Shown here: positions 25,929 to 36,702 of the stretch, piece by piece
Position numbering within the stretch: position 1 is the stretch's first letter
Layout: every line of letters starts with the position of its first letter
Origin: Burkholderiales bacterium
GTDB taxonomy: Bacteria > Pseudomonadota > Gammaproteobacteria > Burkholderiales > Casimicrobiaceae
DNA: 64,000 nucleotides
Assembly: GCA_025354165.1 (NCBI GenBank)
Contig: JANXNI010000052.1
Span: forward strand, 82,191-146,190
Reading direction: 5' to 3'
The notes under the pieces: generated by a model
The model's input: the letters and a program-made list of their open reading frames with translations, nothing else
What the model was told of the DNA's origin: nothing
Database searches by the model: none
Made by a program: the position numbers and the translations under genes

Positions 25929-26636
25929 TCACGGTCGGCGCTTGTCCGCAACAATCTGCCCGTCGGCCAGCGTGACCTGACGATCGCAGGTTGACGCCAG
26001 ATGCGCGTCGTGGGTGACGATCAGGAACGAGGTGCCAAAGTCCTGATTAAATTTGCGCAGCATGACAAAAATATCGGCCGCCGTTTTCGTGTCGAGATTG
26101 CCCGTGGGCTCGTCCGCCAGCACCAGCGCCGGTTTCATCGACAATGCACGGGCGATGGCGACGCGCTGCTGCATGCCACCTGAGAGCTCAGACGGCTTCT
26201 TGTTTTCAGCGCTCGCGAGCCCGACCGACGCCAGCAAAGCCCGGGCGTGAGCGCGCGTTTCGTCGGTGCTGCCCTGACCGTTGACTAGCTGCGGCATCAG
26301 GATGTTTTCGAGTGCACTGAAGGCCGGCAACAGGTGATGAAACTGGAACACAAAGCCGAGACTCGCCGCGCGCAGTCGCGTCAGGTGATCATCGTCGCTG
26401 TAACTGACCGGATGGCCGGCAATTTCGACCGTGCCAGCAGTGGGCGCTTCGAGCAATCCGATGATATTGAGCAGCGTGCTTTTGCCGGAACCCGAGGGCC
26501 CGATCAGCGCGGTGAATTCGCCGTTGGCCACGGTCAAATTGATGCCGTGCAGAATTTCTGCCTCGACCGGTTTTCCGATGTTGTACGACTTGCGAATGCC
26601 CGCGAGCCGCAACACATTTCCGGAGGCGGTCGTCAT
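25929..26636 (-). CDS. ABC transporter ATP-binding protein (LolD/MacB type)
   Basis: Energises the permease encoded directly upstream. The 235 residues contain Walker [10 protein letters not shown] near residue 42, the Q-loop VFQFHHLLP, the signature [15 protein letters not shown], Walker [14 protein letters not shown], and the H-loop IVTHDAHLA. The sequence class is the LolD/MacB/FtsE group of mechanotransmission ABC proteins. It overlaps the permease stop by four bases. Confidence 0.93.
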   Translation of the reverse strand: MTTASGNVLRLAGIRKSYNIGKPVEAEILHGINLTVANGEFTALIGPSGSGKSTLLNIIGLLEAPTAGTVEIAGHPVSYSDDDHLTRLRAASLGFVFQFHHLLPAFSALENILMPQLVNGQGSTDETRAHARALLASVGLASAENKKPSELSGGMQQRVAIARALSMKPALVLADEPTGNLDTKTAADIFVMLRKFNQDFGTSFLIVTHDAHLASTCDRQVTLADGQIVADKRRP

Positions 26637-27862
26637 GCCCGCATCGCCAGCGCTGGGTCAAGCCTTGCGGCGCGCCGGGCTGGGGCAATCGCCGCGAACA
26701 CACCGCAAACGGTGGCCGTGATGCAGGCGTAGAGCAACAGCGACCATGTCACTACGATCGGAAACAGCGCGTTGCCATCGGCGCCGCGCACCAGTGTCGA
26801 AAACAGAAACGCCATCAACATCGACAACAGCGCGCCAAGGATCGATCCCACCAGACCCACCAGCGATCCCTGCAACAGAAATACCCGCAGCATCTGTCCG
26901 CGCGAGGCGCCCATCGCACGCAGGATGCCGATCTCGCGGGTTTTTTGCACGACTGCGACGACCAGGACGCTCGCGATCCCAAGCATCACCACAATCGATA
27001 CGAAGACGCGAATGGTGACGGTGGAGGCCGACTGCGCGTTGAGCGCGCTCAAGAGCTGGCTGTTGCTGCTCATCCAGCTCTCGACCGTCAGCGGCGTCAC
27101 CCGCGAAACGTTTCTTGCGACGTTGTCCGCGTCGAACACATCGCGAACGCGCAGGTCAATCGAGGTCACGCCGCCAGGCAGGCCGAGAAAGTTTTGCGCC
27201 ACATGTAGCGGCAGATACACCGCGCGGCGGCTCAGGTCCCGGTTGCCCAGATCCAGTGTGCCGACAATCTGGAAGCGATCACCGTCATTCGCGCTCGCGC
27301 TGCCGTTTGAAATCGTGATGCGGTCGCCAACGCTGGCACCCAAATCGTGGGCGAGTTCGGTGCCGACCAGCACTTCACCGGCTTCCAGCCGGAGTTTGCC
27401 CGTCACCAGCTTGTTCGACAGATCGACAATGCGGTCATAGCGCGGCAAATCGACGCCAAACACAGTCACTGCATTGCGCCCTTCGCCGCGAATGGCAATC
27501 GCCGCGCCCGATGCCATCGGCGATACCGCCACCACGCCGGGAACGTCCTCGTAGGCGCTGATGACCTGCTGCCAGTTATCGATAGAGCGCACCTTTCGCG
27601 GCGCGACCTGCAGCGTGGCGATATTGGCCGTGCCCGCGCTTTCGTTGACCTGAATTCGGGCAACCGGTTCGATGGGCTTTGCCACGATATGCGCCTGCGC
27701 GCCGAGTGTGCGGTTGATGGTGTTGGCTTGCAGACCTGTCACCAGCGCTGAAATGAATACGACCACGGCAACGCCGACCATGACGCCGCCGACAATCAGC
27801 GCCGATTGCGTACGCCCTTCGCGCAAAAACCGCAGCGCCAGCAAAAGCTCAAAACGCATCAA
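26633..27862 (-). CDS. ABC transporter permease, FtsX/MacB type
   Basis: A 409-residue membrane protein with one N-terminal helix (about 20–42), a large periplasmic MacB-PCD-like domain (about 45–270), and three C-terminal helices making the FtsX domain (VVMLGIASVLVVAVVQ, then VGSILGALLSMLMAFL, then the final segment). This layout is typical of type VII mechanotransmission transporters. The upstream adaptor suggests a MacAB-like export system; the substrate is unknown and no outer-membrane channel gene is adjacent. Confidence 0.9.
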   Translation of the reverse strand: MMRFELLLALRFLREGRTQSALIVGGVMVGVAVVVFISALVTGLQANTINRTLGAQAHIVAKPIEPVARIQVNESAGTANIATLQVAPRKVRSIDNWQQVISAYEDVPGVVAVSPMASGAAIAIRGEGRNAVTVFGVDLPRYDRIVDLSNKLVTGKLRLEAGEVLVGTELAHDLGASVGDRITISNGSASANDGDRFQIVGTLDLGNRDLSRRAVYLPLHVAQNFLGLPGGVTSIDLRVRDVFDADNVARNVSRVTPLTVESWMSSNSQLLSALNAQSASTVTIRVFVSIVVMLGIASVLVVAVVQKTREIGILRAMGASRGQMLRVFLLQGSLVGLVGSILGALLSMLMAFLFSTLVRGADGNALFPIVVTWSLLLYACITATVCGVFAAIAPARRAARLDPALAMRA

Positions 27863-27883
27863 CAGTGTCCGTAGCGCTTCGCA

Positions 27884-29164
27884 TTACATCCCCGGCATCG
27901 GCACGCCCGCAGCGTTCGGGCGTGCCGACGAAATATCGGGTGCAGCGACCGTGTGCACGCGCTGTCCCGCGCGAATGCGATCATCGAGTACCACTTGCGC
28001 GCCTTCGCTCAATCCGGACACAATTTCAATTCGCTGCAACGAGCGCACGCCGACGCGCACGTCCTGTTCTTTCGCGACGCCGTCGGCCACGGTCAGCACA
28101 AACAAGCGCTCGCCCGCCTCGCGCAATGCGCTTGCTGGAATGGTCAACACATTGGTTTTCTTCGCTGCCACGACTTCCACTGAAACCGTCATATCGTCGC
28201 GCAAAATCGGCGGCGGTTTGGACACGCGCAGCCGCGCCTCGACGGTGCCACGCGTCACGTCCACGGACGGTGCGAGATAAATCAATTCTGCTTCAAATTT
28301 GTCGTCGGGAAATGCGTCGGCCGAGGCCACAGCGCGCATGCCTTCACGCAACAGGCTCAGGTTCTTTTCGTCAATCTGGGCGATTAGCCGCGTCTCGCCG
28401 GTCGTTGCTAACGTCAGCAATTTGCGGCCCGGCTGGGCCACGTCACCCACCTCTACCGTGCGGGCGATCACGCGACCATCGGACGGCGCGGTGATACTGG
28501 TTTGCTCAAGCTTCGCTTTGACAATTTGTACGGCTGCCTGCGCCTCGATGAGGCGCGCCTGAATCGTCTGCGCTTCGGCACCGCCTTTCGTATTGGCGGT
28601 CGCCTGCGAGCTGGCTTGGGCGAATGCGGCGCGAGCGCTGGCGACGGCGCGCTCAGCGTCCTGAAGTTTGGCGTCGCCGAGAAAACCCTGCGCATGCAAC
28701 TTGCGCGTCCGCTCAAGCTCCGCAATCGCAAAATCCAGCGTCGAGCGACTCTGCGCCATGCCTTGCGTTGCCACCGGGCCGGAGAGTTCGAACTGTGACT
28801 TCAGACGTGCCTGAGCGGTCGCCAGCGCCGCTTGCGCCTGCTGCAACTGCGCGCGCAGATCGTCGTCATCCAGTGCCACCAGAATTTGCCCCAGCTTGTC
28901 GACGTCGCCCTCGCGCACCAGCACTTTGTCCACGCGCGCCGTCAGCGTGCTCGCCAGATCAGTCCGCGCGACGCTCGCCACGCGCGACGAAAACACCAGC
29001 GAATGCTGAATCGGGCCAGACGTGACGATGATCACCTCGGCCGCTTTGCCACGCCATGAGTAAACGCCCGCAGCGATTGCCGCCAGGACGAGCGCCAGAA
29101 TGAACCAGATCCACGACTTTGGGCGACCCGTGCTCGCCGATTTCCACCACGTCATAAAGGACAC
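27884..29164 (-). CDS. Periplasmic adaptor (MacA/HlyD membrane fusion protein)
   Basis: A 426-residue adaptor anchored by an N-terminal helix at about residues 18–40. It shows a lipoyl half-motif, a long alpha-helical hairpin rich in Ala/Gln (about 105–210, with QLQQAQAALATAQARLK), a second lipoyl half (SITAPSDGRVIARTVEVGD), a beta-barrel and a membrane-proximal domain. It links the inner-membrane ABC transporter to an outer-membrane channel. It leads the three-gene operon, ending 21 bases before the permease start. Confidence 0.9.
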   Translation of the reverse strand: MSFMTWWKSASTGRPKSWIWFILALVLAAIAAGVYSWRGKAAEVIIVTSGPIQHSLVFSSRVASVARTDLASTLTARVDKVLVREGDVDKLGQILVALDDDDLRAQLQQAQAALATAQARLKSQFELSGPVATQGMAQSRSTLDFAIAELERTRKLHAQGFLGDAKLQDAERAVASARAAFAQASSQATANTKGGAEAQTIQARLIEAQAAVQIVKAKLEQTSITAPSDGRVIARTVEVGDVAQPGRKLLTLATTGETRLIAQIDEKNLSLLREGMRAVASADAFPDDKFEAELIYLAPSVDVTRGTVEARLRVSKPPPILRDDMTVSVEVVAAKKTNVLTIPASALREAGERLFVLTVADGVAKEQDVRVGVRSLQRIEIVSGLSEGAQVVLDDRIRAGQRVHTVAAPDISSARPNAAGVPMPGM

Positions 29165-29202
29165 ATGCTTCCATTGAACCGACGCAGCTTAACGCCGCCG
29201 CG

Positions 29203-29481
29203 CTAACTGTCGTTTGATCTAACGCCAAACAAATCGTCAAAAGCGTCTGCAACGCCCGATTTCGCGACCTTGCCCGTGCGCTTGCCGGAGAAACTTTCCT
29301 CGATCTTGTCTTCGAAAAAACTGTTTGGCGACGGCGACGAGATCAGCTGGCGATAAAGCTCGGGCGAAACGGCCTTGTATTCGTAAACATCCCCGTTCAC
29401 AAACTCAATCTCCATCAAGCGCAAACCCTCGTCATAGCCCGCTGCGCGAAGCTTGCTGGATTTGAGCGGTTTGCGATTCAT
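29203..29481 (-). CDS. KTSC domain protein
   Basis: A 92-residue protein. The KTSC domain at about residues 6–65 shows LKSSKLRAAGYDEGLRLMEIEF, GDVYEYKAVSPELYRQL and SPNSFFEDKIEESF. KTSC domains occur alone or with lysyl-tRNA synthetase and are proposed to bind RNA; function is unproven. The C-terminal tail is unrelated. The gene lies just upstream of the efflux operon. Confidence 0.82.
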   Translation of the reverse strand: MNRKPLKSSKLRAAGYDEGLRLMEIEFVNGDVYEYKAVSPELYRQLISSPSPNSFFEDKIEESFSGKRTGKVAKSGVADAFDDLFGVRSNDS

Positions 29482-29523
29482 GGGGAGATTATGCAGGGGT
29501 TTGACGCGAGACGGTTAGGTAAT

Positions 29524-29639
29524 TGGCTTTTTGCTGAAATGACCATTGCATTGGGGCTGAAGCGGAAAAAGCGATAAAGTCGATAAACGAGGTTTTGGCG
29601 ATATAGCCCCTGAGCAGCCGTCATTCCGTAAAAAAGCTG
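29524..29639. repeat. 116-bp palindromic repeat, copy C
   Basis: Complete copy in the gap between the KTSC gene and the HAD phosphatase gene, on the 3' side of the latter. The left end is degenerate (TGGCTTTTTGCTGAAATGACC), the right end is AAAAAGCTG, the inner arms are TTGGGGCTGA and TAGCCCCTGA, and the centre AGTCGATA is at 29578–29585. Confidence 0.83.
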
Positions 29640-29766
29640 AAGAAATTTCTACTCGTGGCGAATCGCAAAATCGGCAACCAAGCGACCATTCGTACTCCCC
29701 GTAGGGGGTTTTCAACCCACCACAAATTGATACCCACCATCGTGGATTGCCACGCTTAACCACGCC

Positions 29767-30471
29767 CTACCTTCCGCGTAATGCACCCAGCAGTTCACGC
29801 AGATCGGCAACTTCCGCGACGCCGGAACGCAGCGCAGTCGCCCCAAATCGATTGAACCAAACCGGCCGGATCCCCGCGTTCATCGCGCCTTCGATGTCTG
29901 TAGACCAACTATCGCCAACGTGCACGACCTGCGCCGCGCTAACGCCTAGTCGATCCAGTGCAATGTGAAAGAGCCGCGCGTCCGGCTTGTTTATCCCGTG
30001 ATCAGCCGACACCACAATATCGGCAAACGCGTCGACCAAACCAAGCCGCTCCAGCTTGCCAATTTGCTCGGCGCGCGTGTTGTTCGAGACAATCGACAAC
30101 GTATATCCCGCCTCTCTCAGCGACGCCACGGCTTCAATCGCGCCGGGCACAGCGCGCTCGTGGCGCAGGTAATTTTCACGTTGCGCATTTGCAAGCTGAT
30201 CGCTTTGTGAAGCGTCTCCACCGAAGTGCGAAATGATTCGCGCCCAGCGTTCACTCCGCGCGTCGTCGCCTGTGCGTGCACCTCGCGCAACGTCGAGGTG
30301 CAACAGTTCCAGCCAATGACGGTGTTGAATTTCAACGCTGTCAGCGCCTGCGGCAAACAGCGCATCGTCGAGCGAGATCGTCTCTTCAATGGCCTTGCGC
30401 GACGCGTACTGATGGTCATACAGCGTGTCATCGAGATCGAGCAGGATGGCGCGGGGCGACCTATCACTCAC
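29767..30471 (-). CDS. HAD-superfamily hydrolase
   Basis: A 234-residue phosphatase-like protein. Motif I is LLDLDDTLYDH near residue 10, motif II is SIVSNNTRAEQ, motif III is a lysine in GINKPDARLF, and motif IV is VHVGDSWSTDIEGAMNAG. A C1-type helical cap lies between motifs I and II. The family includes 2-haloacid dehalogenases and nucleotide or sugar phosphatases; the substrate is not readable from sequence. Its start overlaps the upstream PIN gene by four bases. Confidence 0.88.
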   Translation of the reverse strand: MSDRSPRAILLDLDDTLYDHQYASRKAIEETISLDDALFAAGADSVEIQHRHWLELLHLDVARGARTGDDARSERWARIISHFGGDASQSDQLANAQRENYLRHERAVPGAIEAVASLREAGYTLSIVSNNTRAEQIGKLERLGLVDAFADIVVSADHGINKPDARLFHIALDRLGVSAAQVVHVGDSWSTDIEGAMNAGIRPVWFNRFGATALRSGVAEVADLRELLGALRGR

Positions 30472-30923
30472 GTTGAACGTCGCGCGCTGCGCGCAGCCGG
30501 TCCGAGCACATTCTTCAATCGTCCTTTTCCTGGCAAGCGATAAATGTCGAAATCGCTGTCAATCGACGCGATGTCCGTGATGCCTGTCTCAATCGACAGC
30601 GCCACCAGCGACGCGTCGGCTAAATCCATCGGCAGGTCGTGATATTTCTGTGTGTAAACGAGCATGCTTCGCACGTGCTCAACGTGCATGTGGCGTACGT
30701 CCAGTCCGCCGCTTTCGATCCACTGCAAGAGCGAGCGCTGCGCGTTCGCCGTGTTGGAAAGCATGTAAGCGCACTCGGTGAGCACGGGCCAAGTGCTCAC
30801 TAAATGGCCACGAAATCCTTCGAAAAACCGCCTACACAGGACATGATCCGCGTCACGCGGATTAAACAGCGCGATCAGCGGACCGGCGTCGATCAGTGCG
30901 GCGTTTGGCGTGACGTTCGGCAT
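30468..30923 (-). CDS. PIN-domain protein, probable VapC-like toxin
   Basis: A 151-residue PIN ribonuclease-like protein. The acidic residues are visible in AALIDAGPLIALF, in LTECAYML and in LADASLVALSIETGITDIASIDSDFDIYR. It follows a ribbon-helix-helix-like antitoxin gene and overlaps it by 62 bases in another frame, the usual order for type II systems though with a longer overlap than most. The final residues are basic. Toxin activity is inferred from family and arrangement. Confidence 0.82.
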   Translation of the reverse strand: MPNVTPNAALIDAGPLIALFNPRDADHVLCRRFFEGFRGHLVSTWPVLTECAYMLSNTANAQRSLLQWIESGGLDVRHMHVEHVRSMLVYTQKYHDLPMDLADASLVALSIETGITDIASIDSDFDIYRLPGKGRLKNVLGPAARSARRST

Positions 30924-31179
30924 AGTAGTCGCTCAAGTGTTTTTTACGATCACGCGCCTGTAACACAGGCAAATCCGGATCTGCCTGAGCGCTCTCAACC
31001 TCCAGCGCTAACACCAGGTCTTTTACGCTATCCCAGACAGTTGGTTTGGGTAGCGCTTGCTTCGCCAAATACTCTGCGAGTGCAAGTTTCACCACATCGC
31101 TCTTGGTCTGCTTCGTCTGTACGCAGTATTGCGCCAGTGCTTCCGAAACGCGATGGTCGGTGCGTACGGTTAATGTCAT
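30862..31179 (-). CDS. Probable antitoxin with ribbon-helix-helix domain
   Basis: A 105-residue protein whose first half resembles a ribbon-helix-helix DNA-binding domain (MTLTVRTDHRVSEALAQYC and TKSDVVKLALAEYL). The second half is charged and likely wraps the PIN toxin. A GGAGG site precedes the ATG, and an operator-like palindrome lies 14 bases upstream of the start, which fits autoregulation. The end overlaps the PIN gene by 62 bases. Confidence 0.78.
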   Translation of the reverse strand: MTLTVRTDHRVSEALAQYCVQTKQTKSDVVKLALAEYLAKQALPKPTVWDSVKDLVLALEVESAQADPDLPVLQARDRKKHLSDYYAERHAKRRTDRRRSADRAV

Positions 31180-31192
31180 AACGCCTCCGAGG

Positions 31193-31214
31193 TGTAATAC
31201 AGGATCGTATTACA
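31193..31214. promoter_or_regulatory. Operator-like palindrome of the toxin–antitoxin pair
   Basis: TGTAATAC and GTATTACA form perfect 8-bp arms around a 6-base AGGATC spacer. Position just upstream of the antitoxin start, and the symmetry expected for a dimeric regulator, suggest autorepression. Confidence 0.65.
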
Positions 31215-31247
31215 GCATTTTTCGATGGAGTTTGCAACCGCAAGTTC

Positions 31248-31315
31248 GTAGGCTGGGTTGTGAAAACCCAGCGCGCTTGGTGCGGACCGGAGTGCTAGGT
31301 CGCGACCCAGCCTAC
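31248..31315. repeat. GTAGGCTGGG inverted repeat
   Basis: GTAGGCTGGGTT at the left and CGACCCAGCCTAC at the right flank an internal AACCCAGCGCGC segment. This repeat type is common in Proteobacteria. It lies upstream of the antitoxin and immediately downstream of the lipoprotein gene stop. Confidence 0.65.
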
Positions 31316-31318
31316 GGG

Positions 31319-33302
<1,984 letters not shown>

Positions 33303-34322
33303 TTAAAGCGGCGGCAAGATCACTTTATCAATGACGTGGATCACGCCGTTGGAGTTCAGAACATCCGTCGCAGTGATGTTTGCCACGCGGTTACGACCGT
33401 CCGTAATCGCGACACCCGTTGCAGTCGCCTGAATCACAAAGGTTTTGCCTTGCACCGTGGTGATCGGCGTGTTGAGCGCAATGTCTGCCTTTAACACGCG
33501 TGCGCCAACGACGTGATACGTAAGCACGGAGCGCAGCAAGGCTTTATTGGCGGGCGTAAGCAAATCTGGGCCAGTCGCGGCAGCGTTGCCGGTCAGCTCT
33601 TTTGACAGCGCGTCAAAGGCCGCGTTCGTCGGTGCGAATACGGTGAACGGGCCGGTTCCGGAGAGTGTTGCGACCAGGTCGCCGTCGTTGCTGGCAAATT
33701 GCAGTGCCGCGACCAGACTGGTGAATTCGGGCGCTGAGGCAATCGCGGTTTGCACGATGGTTTTATCCGCTGGCAGAAGCACTGCGTCGATCAGATGCAC
33801 CACGCCGTTGCTGGCGATGATGTCGGTTGCCGTGATGTTGGCTTTGCGATTGCGACCGTCAGTGATCACCGGCTTGCCGCTTACCACATCAATCTTGAAG
33901 AAGCCACCGCCTGCGGGCGTGATTGCCTTGCCAAACGGAATGTCGGCAGCTTTCACTACGCTAGTGAGGACGTGATATTGCAACACTGCTTTGACCAGCG
34001 CTTTGTTGGCGGGCACGAGGATGTCTGGGCCTTTCGCATTGGTGTTGCCGGTCAGCGTTTGCGCGAGTTTGTCGAACGCGGCGTTGGTGGGCGCGAAGAC
34101 GGTCAAGGTTCCGGCTCCGCCTAACAAATTCACCAGGTCGTTGTTATCGCTGGCAAATTGCACAGCAGCGACGAGGGACGACAAGTCGGGTGTGGCCTGC
34201 GCGGTGGCCAGAATGGAGGATGGCGTAACTGGCGTCGGTTCGGGAGTATCCGAACCGCAAGCAGCGAGCAGGGATGTCGCGGTCAATGCGGCGAAGTAGC
34301 GGAGGAACGTTGGCAGTTTCAT
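33303..34322 (-). CDS. Lipoprotein with two fasciclin domains
   Basis: A 339-residue protein. The ATG at 34322 is chosen because a GGAG site is correctly spaced before it; an ATG 12 bases upstream is in frame. The lipobox is LLAAC, with the mature protein anchored in a membrane. Two FAS1 domains follow at about residues 35–180 and 185–335, each with the H1 motif TVFAPTNAAFD, the YH motif (LQYHVL, LTYHVV), and the ending HLIDAVLLP or HVIDKVILP. FAS1 domains mediate adhesion. The two domains look like a tandem duplication. Confidence 0.9.
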   Translation of the reverse strand: MKLPTFLRYFAALTATSLLAACGSDTPEPTPVTPSSILATAQATPDLSSLVAAVQFASDNNDLVNLLGGAGTLTVFAPTNAAFDKLAQTLTGNTNAKGPDILVPANKALVKAVLQYHVLTSVVKAADIPFGKAITPAGGGFFKIDVVSGKPVITDGRNRKANITATDIIASNGVVHLIDAVLLPADKTIVQTAIASAPEFTSLVAALQFASNDGDLVATLSGTGPFTVFAPTNAAFDALSKELTGNAAATGPDLLTPANKALLRSVLTYHVVGARVLKADIALNTPITTVQGKTFVIQATATGVAITDGRNRVANITATDVLNSNGVIHVIDKVILPPL

Positions 34323-34362
34323 CAGGTGCTCCAAAACAAGAGAGGACGCTAAAAAAAGCGAT

Positions 34363-34399
34363 AAAAAAACTCCAGCATCGTTCGACCGATACCGGAGTT
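34363..34399 (-). terminator. Terminator of the single-domain fasciclin gene
   Basis: A 13-bp stem (AACTCCGGTATCG against CGATGCTGGAGTT on the minus strand, all pairs standard or G–T) around GTCGAA is followed by a run of T. It lies 18 bases downstream of the stop at 34417 and separates the two fasciclin genes. Confidence 0.9.
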
Positions 34400-34416
34400 G
34401 ATGGAATGCCGCCGAA

Positions 34417-34896
34417 TTATTTCGGCAGCAACACGGTGTCGATCACGTGAATCACGCCGTTCGAAGCTTTCACATCTGCGGTGGTGACTTTCGCGCCGTT
34501 GACGGTCACGCCCATTGCGTCAGCTTTCACGTCGAGCGATTGGCCGTTGACCGTCGGAACCATGCCGGTTTTCACGTCTTTGGCCATCACTTCGGCGGAA
34601 ACGACGTGATACGTCAGGATCGCCTTCAGTTTGGGAATATCCTTCAACAGGGCGTCAACCGTGCCTGCTGGCAGCTTGGCGAACGCAGCATCTGTGGGCG
34701 CGAACACGGTAAATGGGCCCTTGCTCGACAAGGTGTCAGCAAGACCTGCTGCTTTGATTGCCGTGACGAGGGTTTTGAAATTGCCGTTGGCGACAGCGAC
34801 GTCAACGATGGTGCCAGTAGCCGCGAAGGAGGCACCGGACATCAGGGCAACGCTGACAAAGCCAGCAATAACGGACTTGAGGGGACGAAAAATCAT
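34417..34896 (-). CDS. Secreted fasciclin-domain protein
   Basis: A 159-residue protein with a signal peptide (cleavage after SGASFA near residue 25) and one FAS1 domain covering the rest: [44 protein letters not shown] and the final [10 protein letters not shown]. Such small FAS1 proteins are often abundant, surface or periplasmic, and stress induced. It is divergent from a TetR regulator with palindromes in the shared intergenic region, so it is probably that regulator's target. Confidence 0.92.
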   Translation of the reverse strand: MIFRPLKSVIAGFVSVALMSGASFAATGTIVDVAVANGNFKTLVTAIKAAGLADTLSSKGPFTVFAPTDAAFAKLPAGTVDALLKDIPKLKAILTYHVVSAEVMAKDVKTGMVPTVNGQSLDVKADAMGVTVNGAKVTTADVKASNGVIHVIDTVLLPK

Positions 34897-34988
34897 GATT
34901 AAACTCCTAAAATGAATAAATGGTCACAAAACTACTGATTGGTCTGAATGGGCCTTGAGCGCCTTAATGCACACTGATTAGTAAATAA

Positions 34989-35006
34989 TTGAACTCAGTA
35001 GTTCAA
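34989..35006. promoter_or_regulatory. Palindrome between the fasciclin gene and the TetR gene
   Basis: TTGAACT and AGTTCAA form perfect 7-bp arms around CAGT. A second palindrome, AAAGTT-C-AACTTT at 35018–35030, touches the TetR start codon. Both share the GTTCAA core and are candidates for TetR binding. Confidence 0.55.
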
Positions 35007-35028
35007 ATTATTACCAGAAAGTTCAACT

Positions 35029-35652
35029 TTGGCAACCCCCTATCGTTTGCGCCAGTTAGAAATGCGTGAAGAAGCCATCCTCGACGCGGCGCATCAGCTG
35101 CTAGGCAAGCTAGGCTACGAAGACATGACGATGGATGTGGTGGCCGCTGAGGTCGGCATCGCCAAAGCCAGTCTTTACAAGCACTTCCCGTCGAAAGAGA
35201 AGCTCGCCGCACGCACCATGACGCGGCTTTTTGAACGCACCATCACGCGGCTTTTGGCACTAGCAGCCGAGCTGCCCGCTGTCGAAAAACTGCGGCTGAT
35301 GCTGGAATGGGTGCTGCAAGAGCGCCTGAAAGGCAGCATTCCACACTTGCCGTCGACCAACGGCGCGCTGGAGCACTCGCTGATGACCGATGAGATTTAT
35401 CTGGCGGCGCTGTTCACGCTGAATGCCGCCTTGTCATCGCTGGTCGATCAGGCCAAAGCCGACGGTGCGCTGTCACGCGAGCTGCCAACCGACTACATCG
35501 TCACCGCGATTTACGCGCGCTCGTGCGATCCGACGCTCGACTATATGCAACGCGGCAACAGCTACTCCGGCGAGGAGATTGTGCAGCACATGTTGCATGC
35601 ATTTTTTGTTGGCGTTGCCGCGCCTGCCTACCCCGTCGCGCCTTTCGCGTAG
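35029..35652 (+). CDS. TetR-family transcriptional regulator
   Basis: A 207-residue repressor-type protein. The helix-turn-helix lies at about residues 13–58 (ILDAAHQLLGKLGYEDMTMDVVAAEVGIAKASLYKHFPSKEKL is read across this stretch in parts). The C-terminal ligand domain is all helical with no obvious specificity. The start is a TTG at 35029 by reading frame; an ATG at 35062 would remove the N-terminal arm. It is transcribed away from the fasciclin gene, and palindromes lie between them. Confidence 0.85.
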   Translation: MATPYRLRQLEMREEAILDAAHQLLGKLGYEDMTMDVVAAEVGIAKASLYKHFPSKEKLAARTMTRLFERTITRLLALAAELPAVEKLRLMLEWVLQERLKGSIPHLPSTNGALEHSLMTDEIYLAALFTLNAALSSLVDQAKADGALSRELPTDYIVTAIYARSCDPTLDYMQRGNSYSGEEIVQHMLHAFFVGVAAPAYPVAPFA

Positions 35653-35693
35653 TCGTTTCCCGTTTTTACCTTGACGCATTGAGGTCACCGCAC

Positions 35694-36026
35694 ATGCAAG
35701 TTTTTATCGGCCTGTGGAAACCAAAACAGAACTGGCTGGCGCTCTCGCAGCCCGCTCGAACAGCGTATCTGAGCAAGGTGACCGCGCTCACGCGGCTACG
35801 CCTGGGCAGCAAAGCAGAAGCTGTCGCCTGGGGGCAAAACAACCACGATGCGACCACCGATCGTTATCAGTTTTTTTGCGTCTGGCGGTTTCCGACTGCG
35901 GCGATGGGGGACGCCTATCTAACCGTGCTCGCCGAGAACGGCTGGAACGATTATTTTGAAACTGACAGTGTCCGCGGCGATCCAAAAACACCGTTTGACG
36001 TCATGACGCAGCACGTGCTTCTGTAG
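35694..36026 (+). CDS. Conserved hypothetical protein
   Basis: A 110-residue protein starting at the ATG at 35694 (MQVFIGLWKPKQNWLAL). It looks like a small alpha/beta ferredoxin-like fold with TDRYQFFCVWRFP and AYLTVLAENGWNDYFE, similar to monooxygenase-size domains, but I do not recognise the family with confidence. It follows the TetR gene by 41 bases. Its end overlaps the convergent membrane-protein gene by 26 bases. Confidence 0.6.
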   Translation: MQVFIGLWKPKQNWLALSQPARTAYLSKVTALTRLRLGSKAEAVAWGQNNHDATTDRYQFFCVWRFPTAAMGDAYLTVLAENGWNDYFETDSVRGDPKTPFDVMTQHVLL

Positions 36027-36702
36027 TGGCGACCTCGCGGACCGCCTCGCTCCGACGCTCTTCCACGGCTTCGCGATTGATCGGCGGATGAGATGGTGCA
36101 GGCGCGACGGCAACGGCCGGTCGCTGTTTGTCCGTCATATTCCAGAACACGCGCGCTAGCCACACAGCGGCAATGCAGGCGGACGCGATCGTCAGGCACT
36201 GCCCGACCCACTGCTGTTCGTCGAGACGATAAGAATTGCAAACACGCGCTGGTGCCGTCTCATAAAGCGAGCCGGCAATCGCCATCATCGGCAATACATT
36301 GCCCAGGAAAAAGCCTTGAACGATGACGCCAGCGCTGCGCCACGATAGGTGCAACGCTGAACCGCACAACAGCAGCGCTACAGATTTGACGATTTCGACA
36401 TGCGCATCAACCAATGCGAGGTCAAGCAGGCGCGGGATCATCGCCAGCGCCAGAACCAGCGCCGCAAACGTTAAGCCAGCTATGCCGTATGCGTTCCATT
36501 GTGCGATCTGCTCACGAGCCTTAGTCGATAGCGCTCCGGCGAGCAACATGCCGGTCAAAATTAGCGCTGGAAATTGCACAAGCATGTGCATCGACATTTG
36601 CGCCTCGAGCGCATGCCGGAGCGGCGGCGTGACAAGTGCGACGAGTGCGACGAGCCCAAAGACTGTGCCGTAACGATCAAACGCGCATTTCAACGCGTTC
36701 AT
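36001..36702 (-). CDS. Membrane protein of the cytochrome oxidase cluster
   Basis: A 233-residue protein with about six membrane helices between residues 14 and 195 and a Pro/Glu-rich cytoplasmic tail. The first part (TPPLRHALEAQMSMHMLVQFPALILTG is read across residues 25–52 in parts) has the histidine/methionine character of CtaG-like copper assembly proteins, but the match is weak. It is the last gene of the ccoN–ccoO–cytochrome c–SCO run and starts at the SCO stop, so a role in oxidase assembly is likely but unproven. Confidence 0.6.
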   Translation of the reverse strand: MNALKCAFDRYGTVFGLVALVALVTPPLRHALEAQMSMHMLVQFPALILTGMLLAGALSTKAREQIAQWNAYGIAGLTFAALVLALAMIPRLLDLALVDAHVEIVKSVALLLCGSALHLSWRSAGVIVQGFFLGNVLPMMAIAGSLYETAPARVCNSYRLDEQQWVGQCLTIASACIAAVWLARVFWNMTDKQRPAVAVAPAPSHPPINREAVEERRSEAVREVATTEARAAS

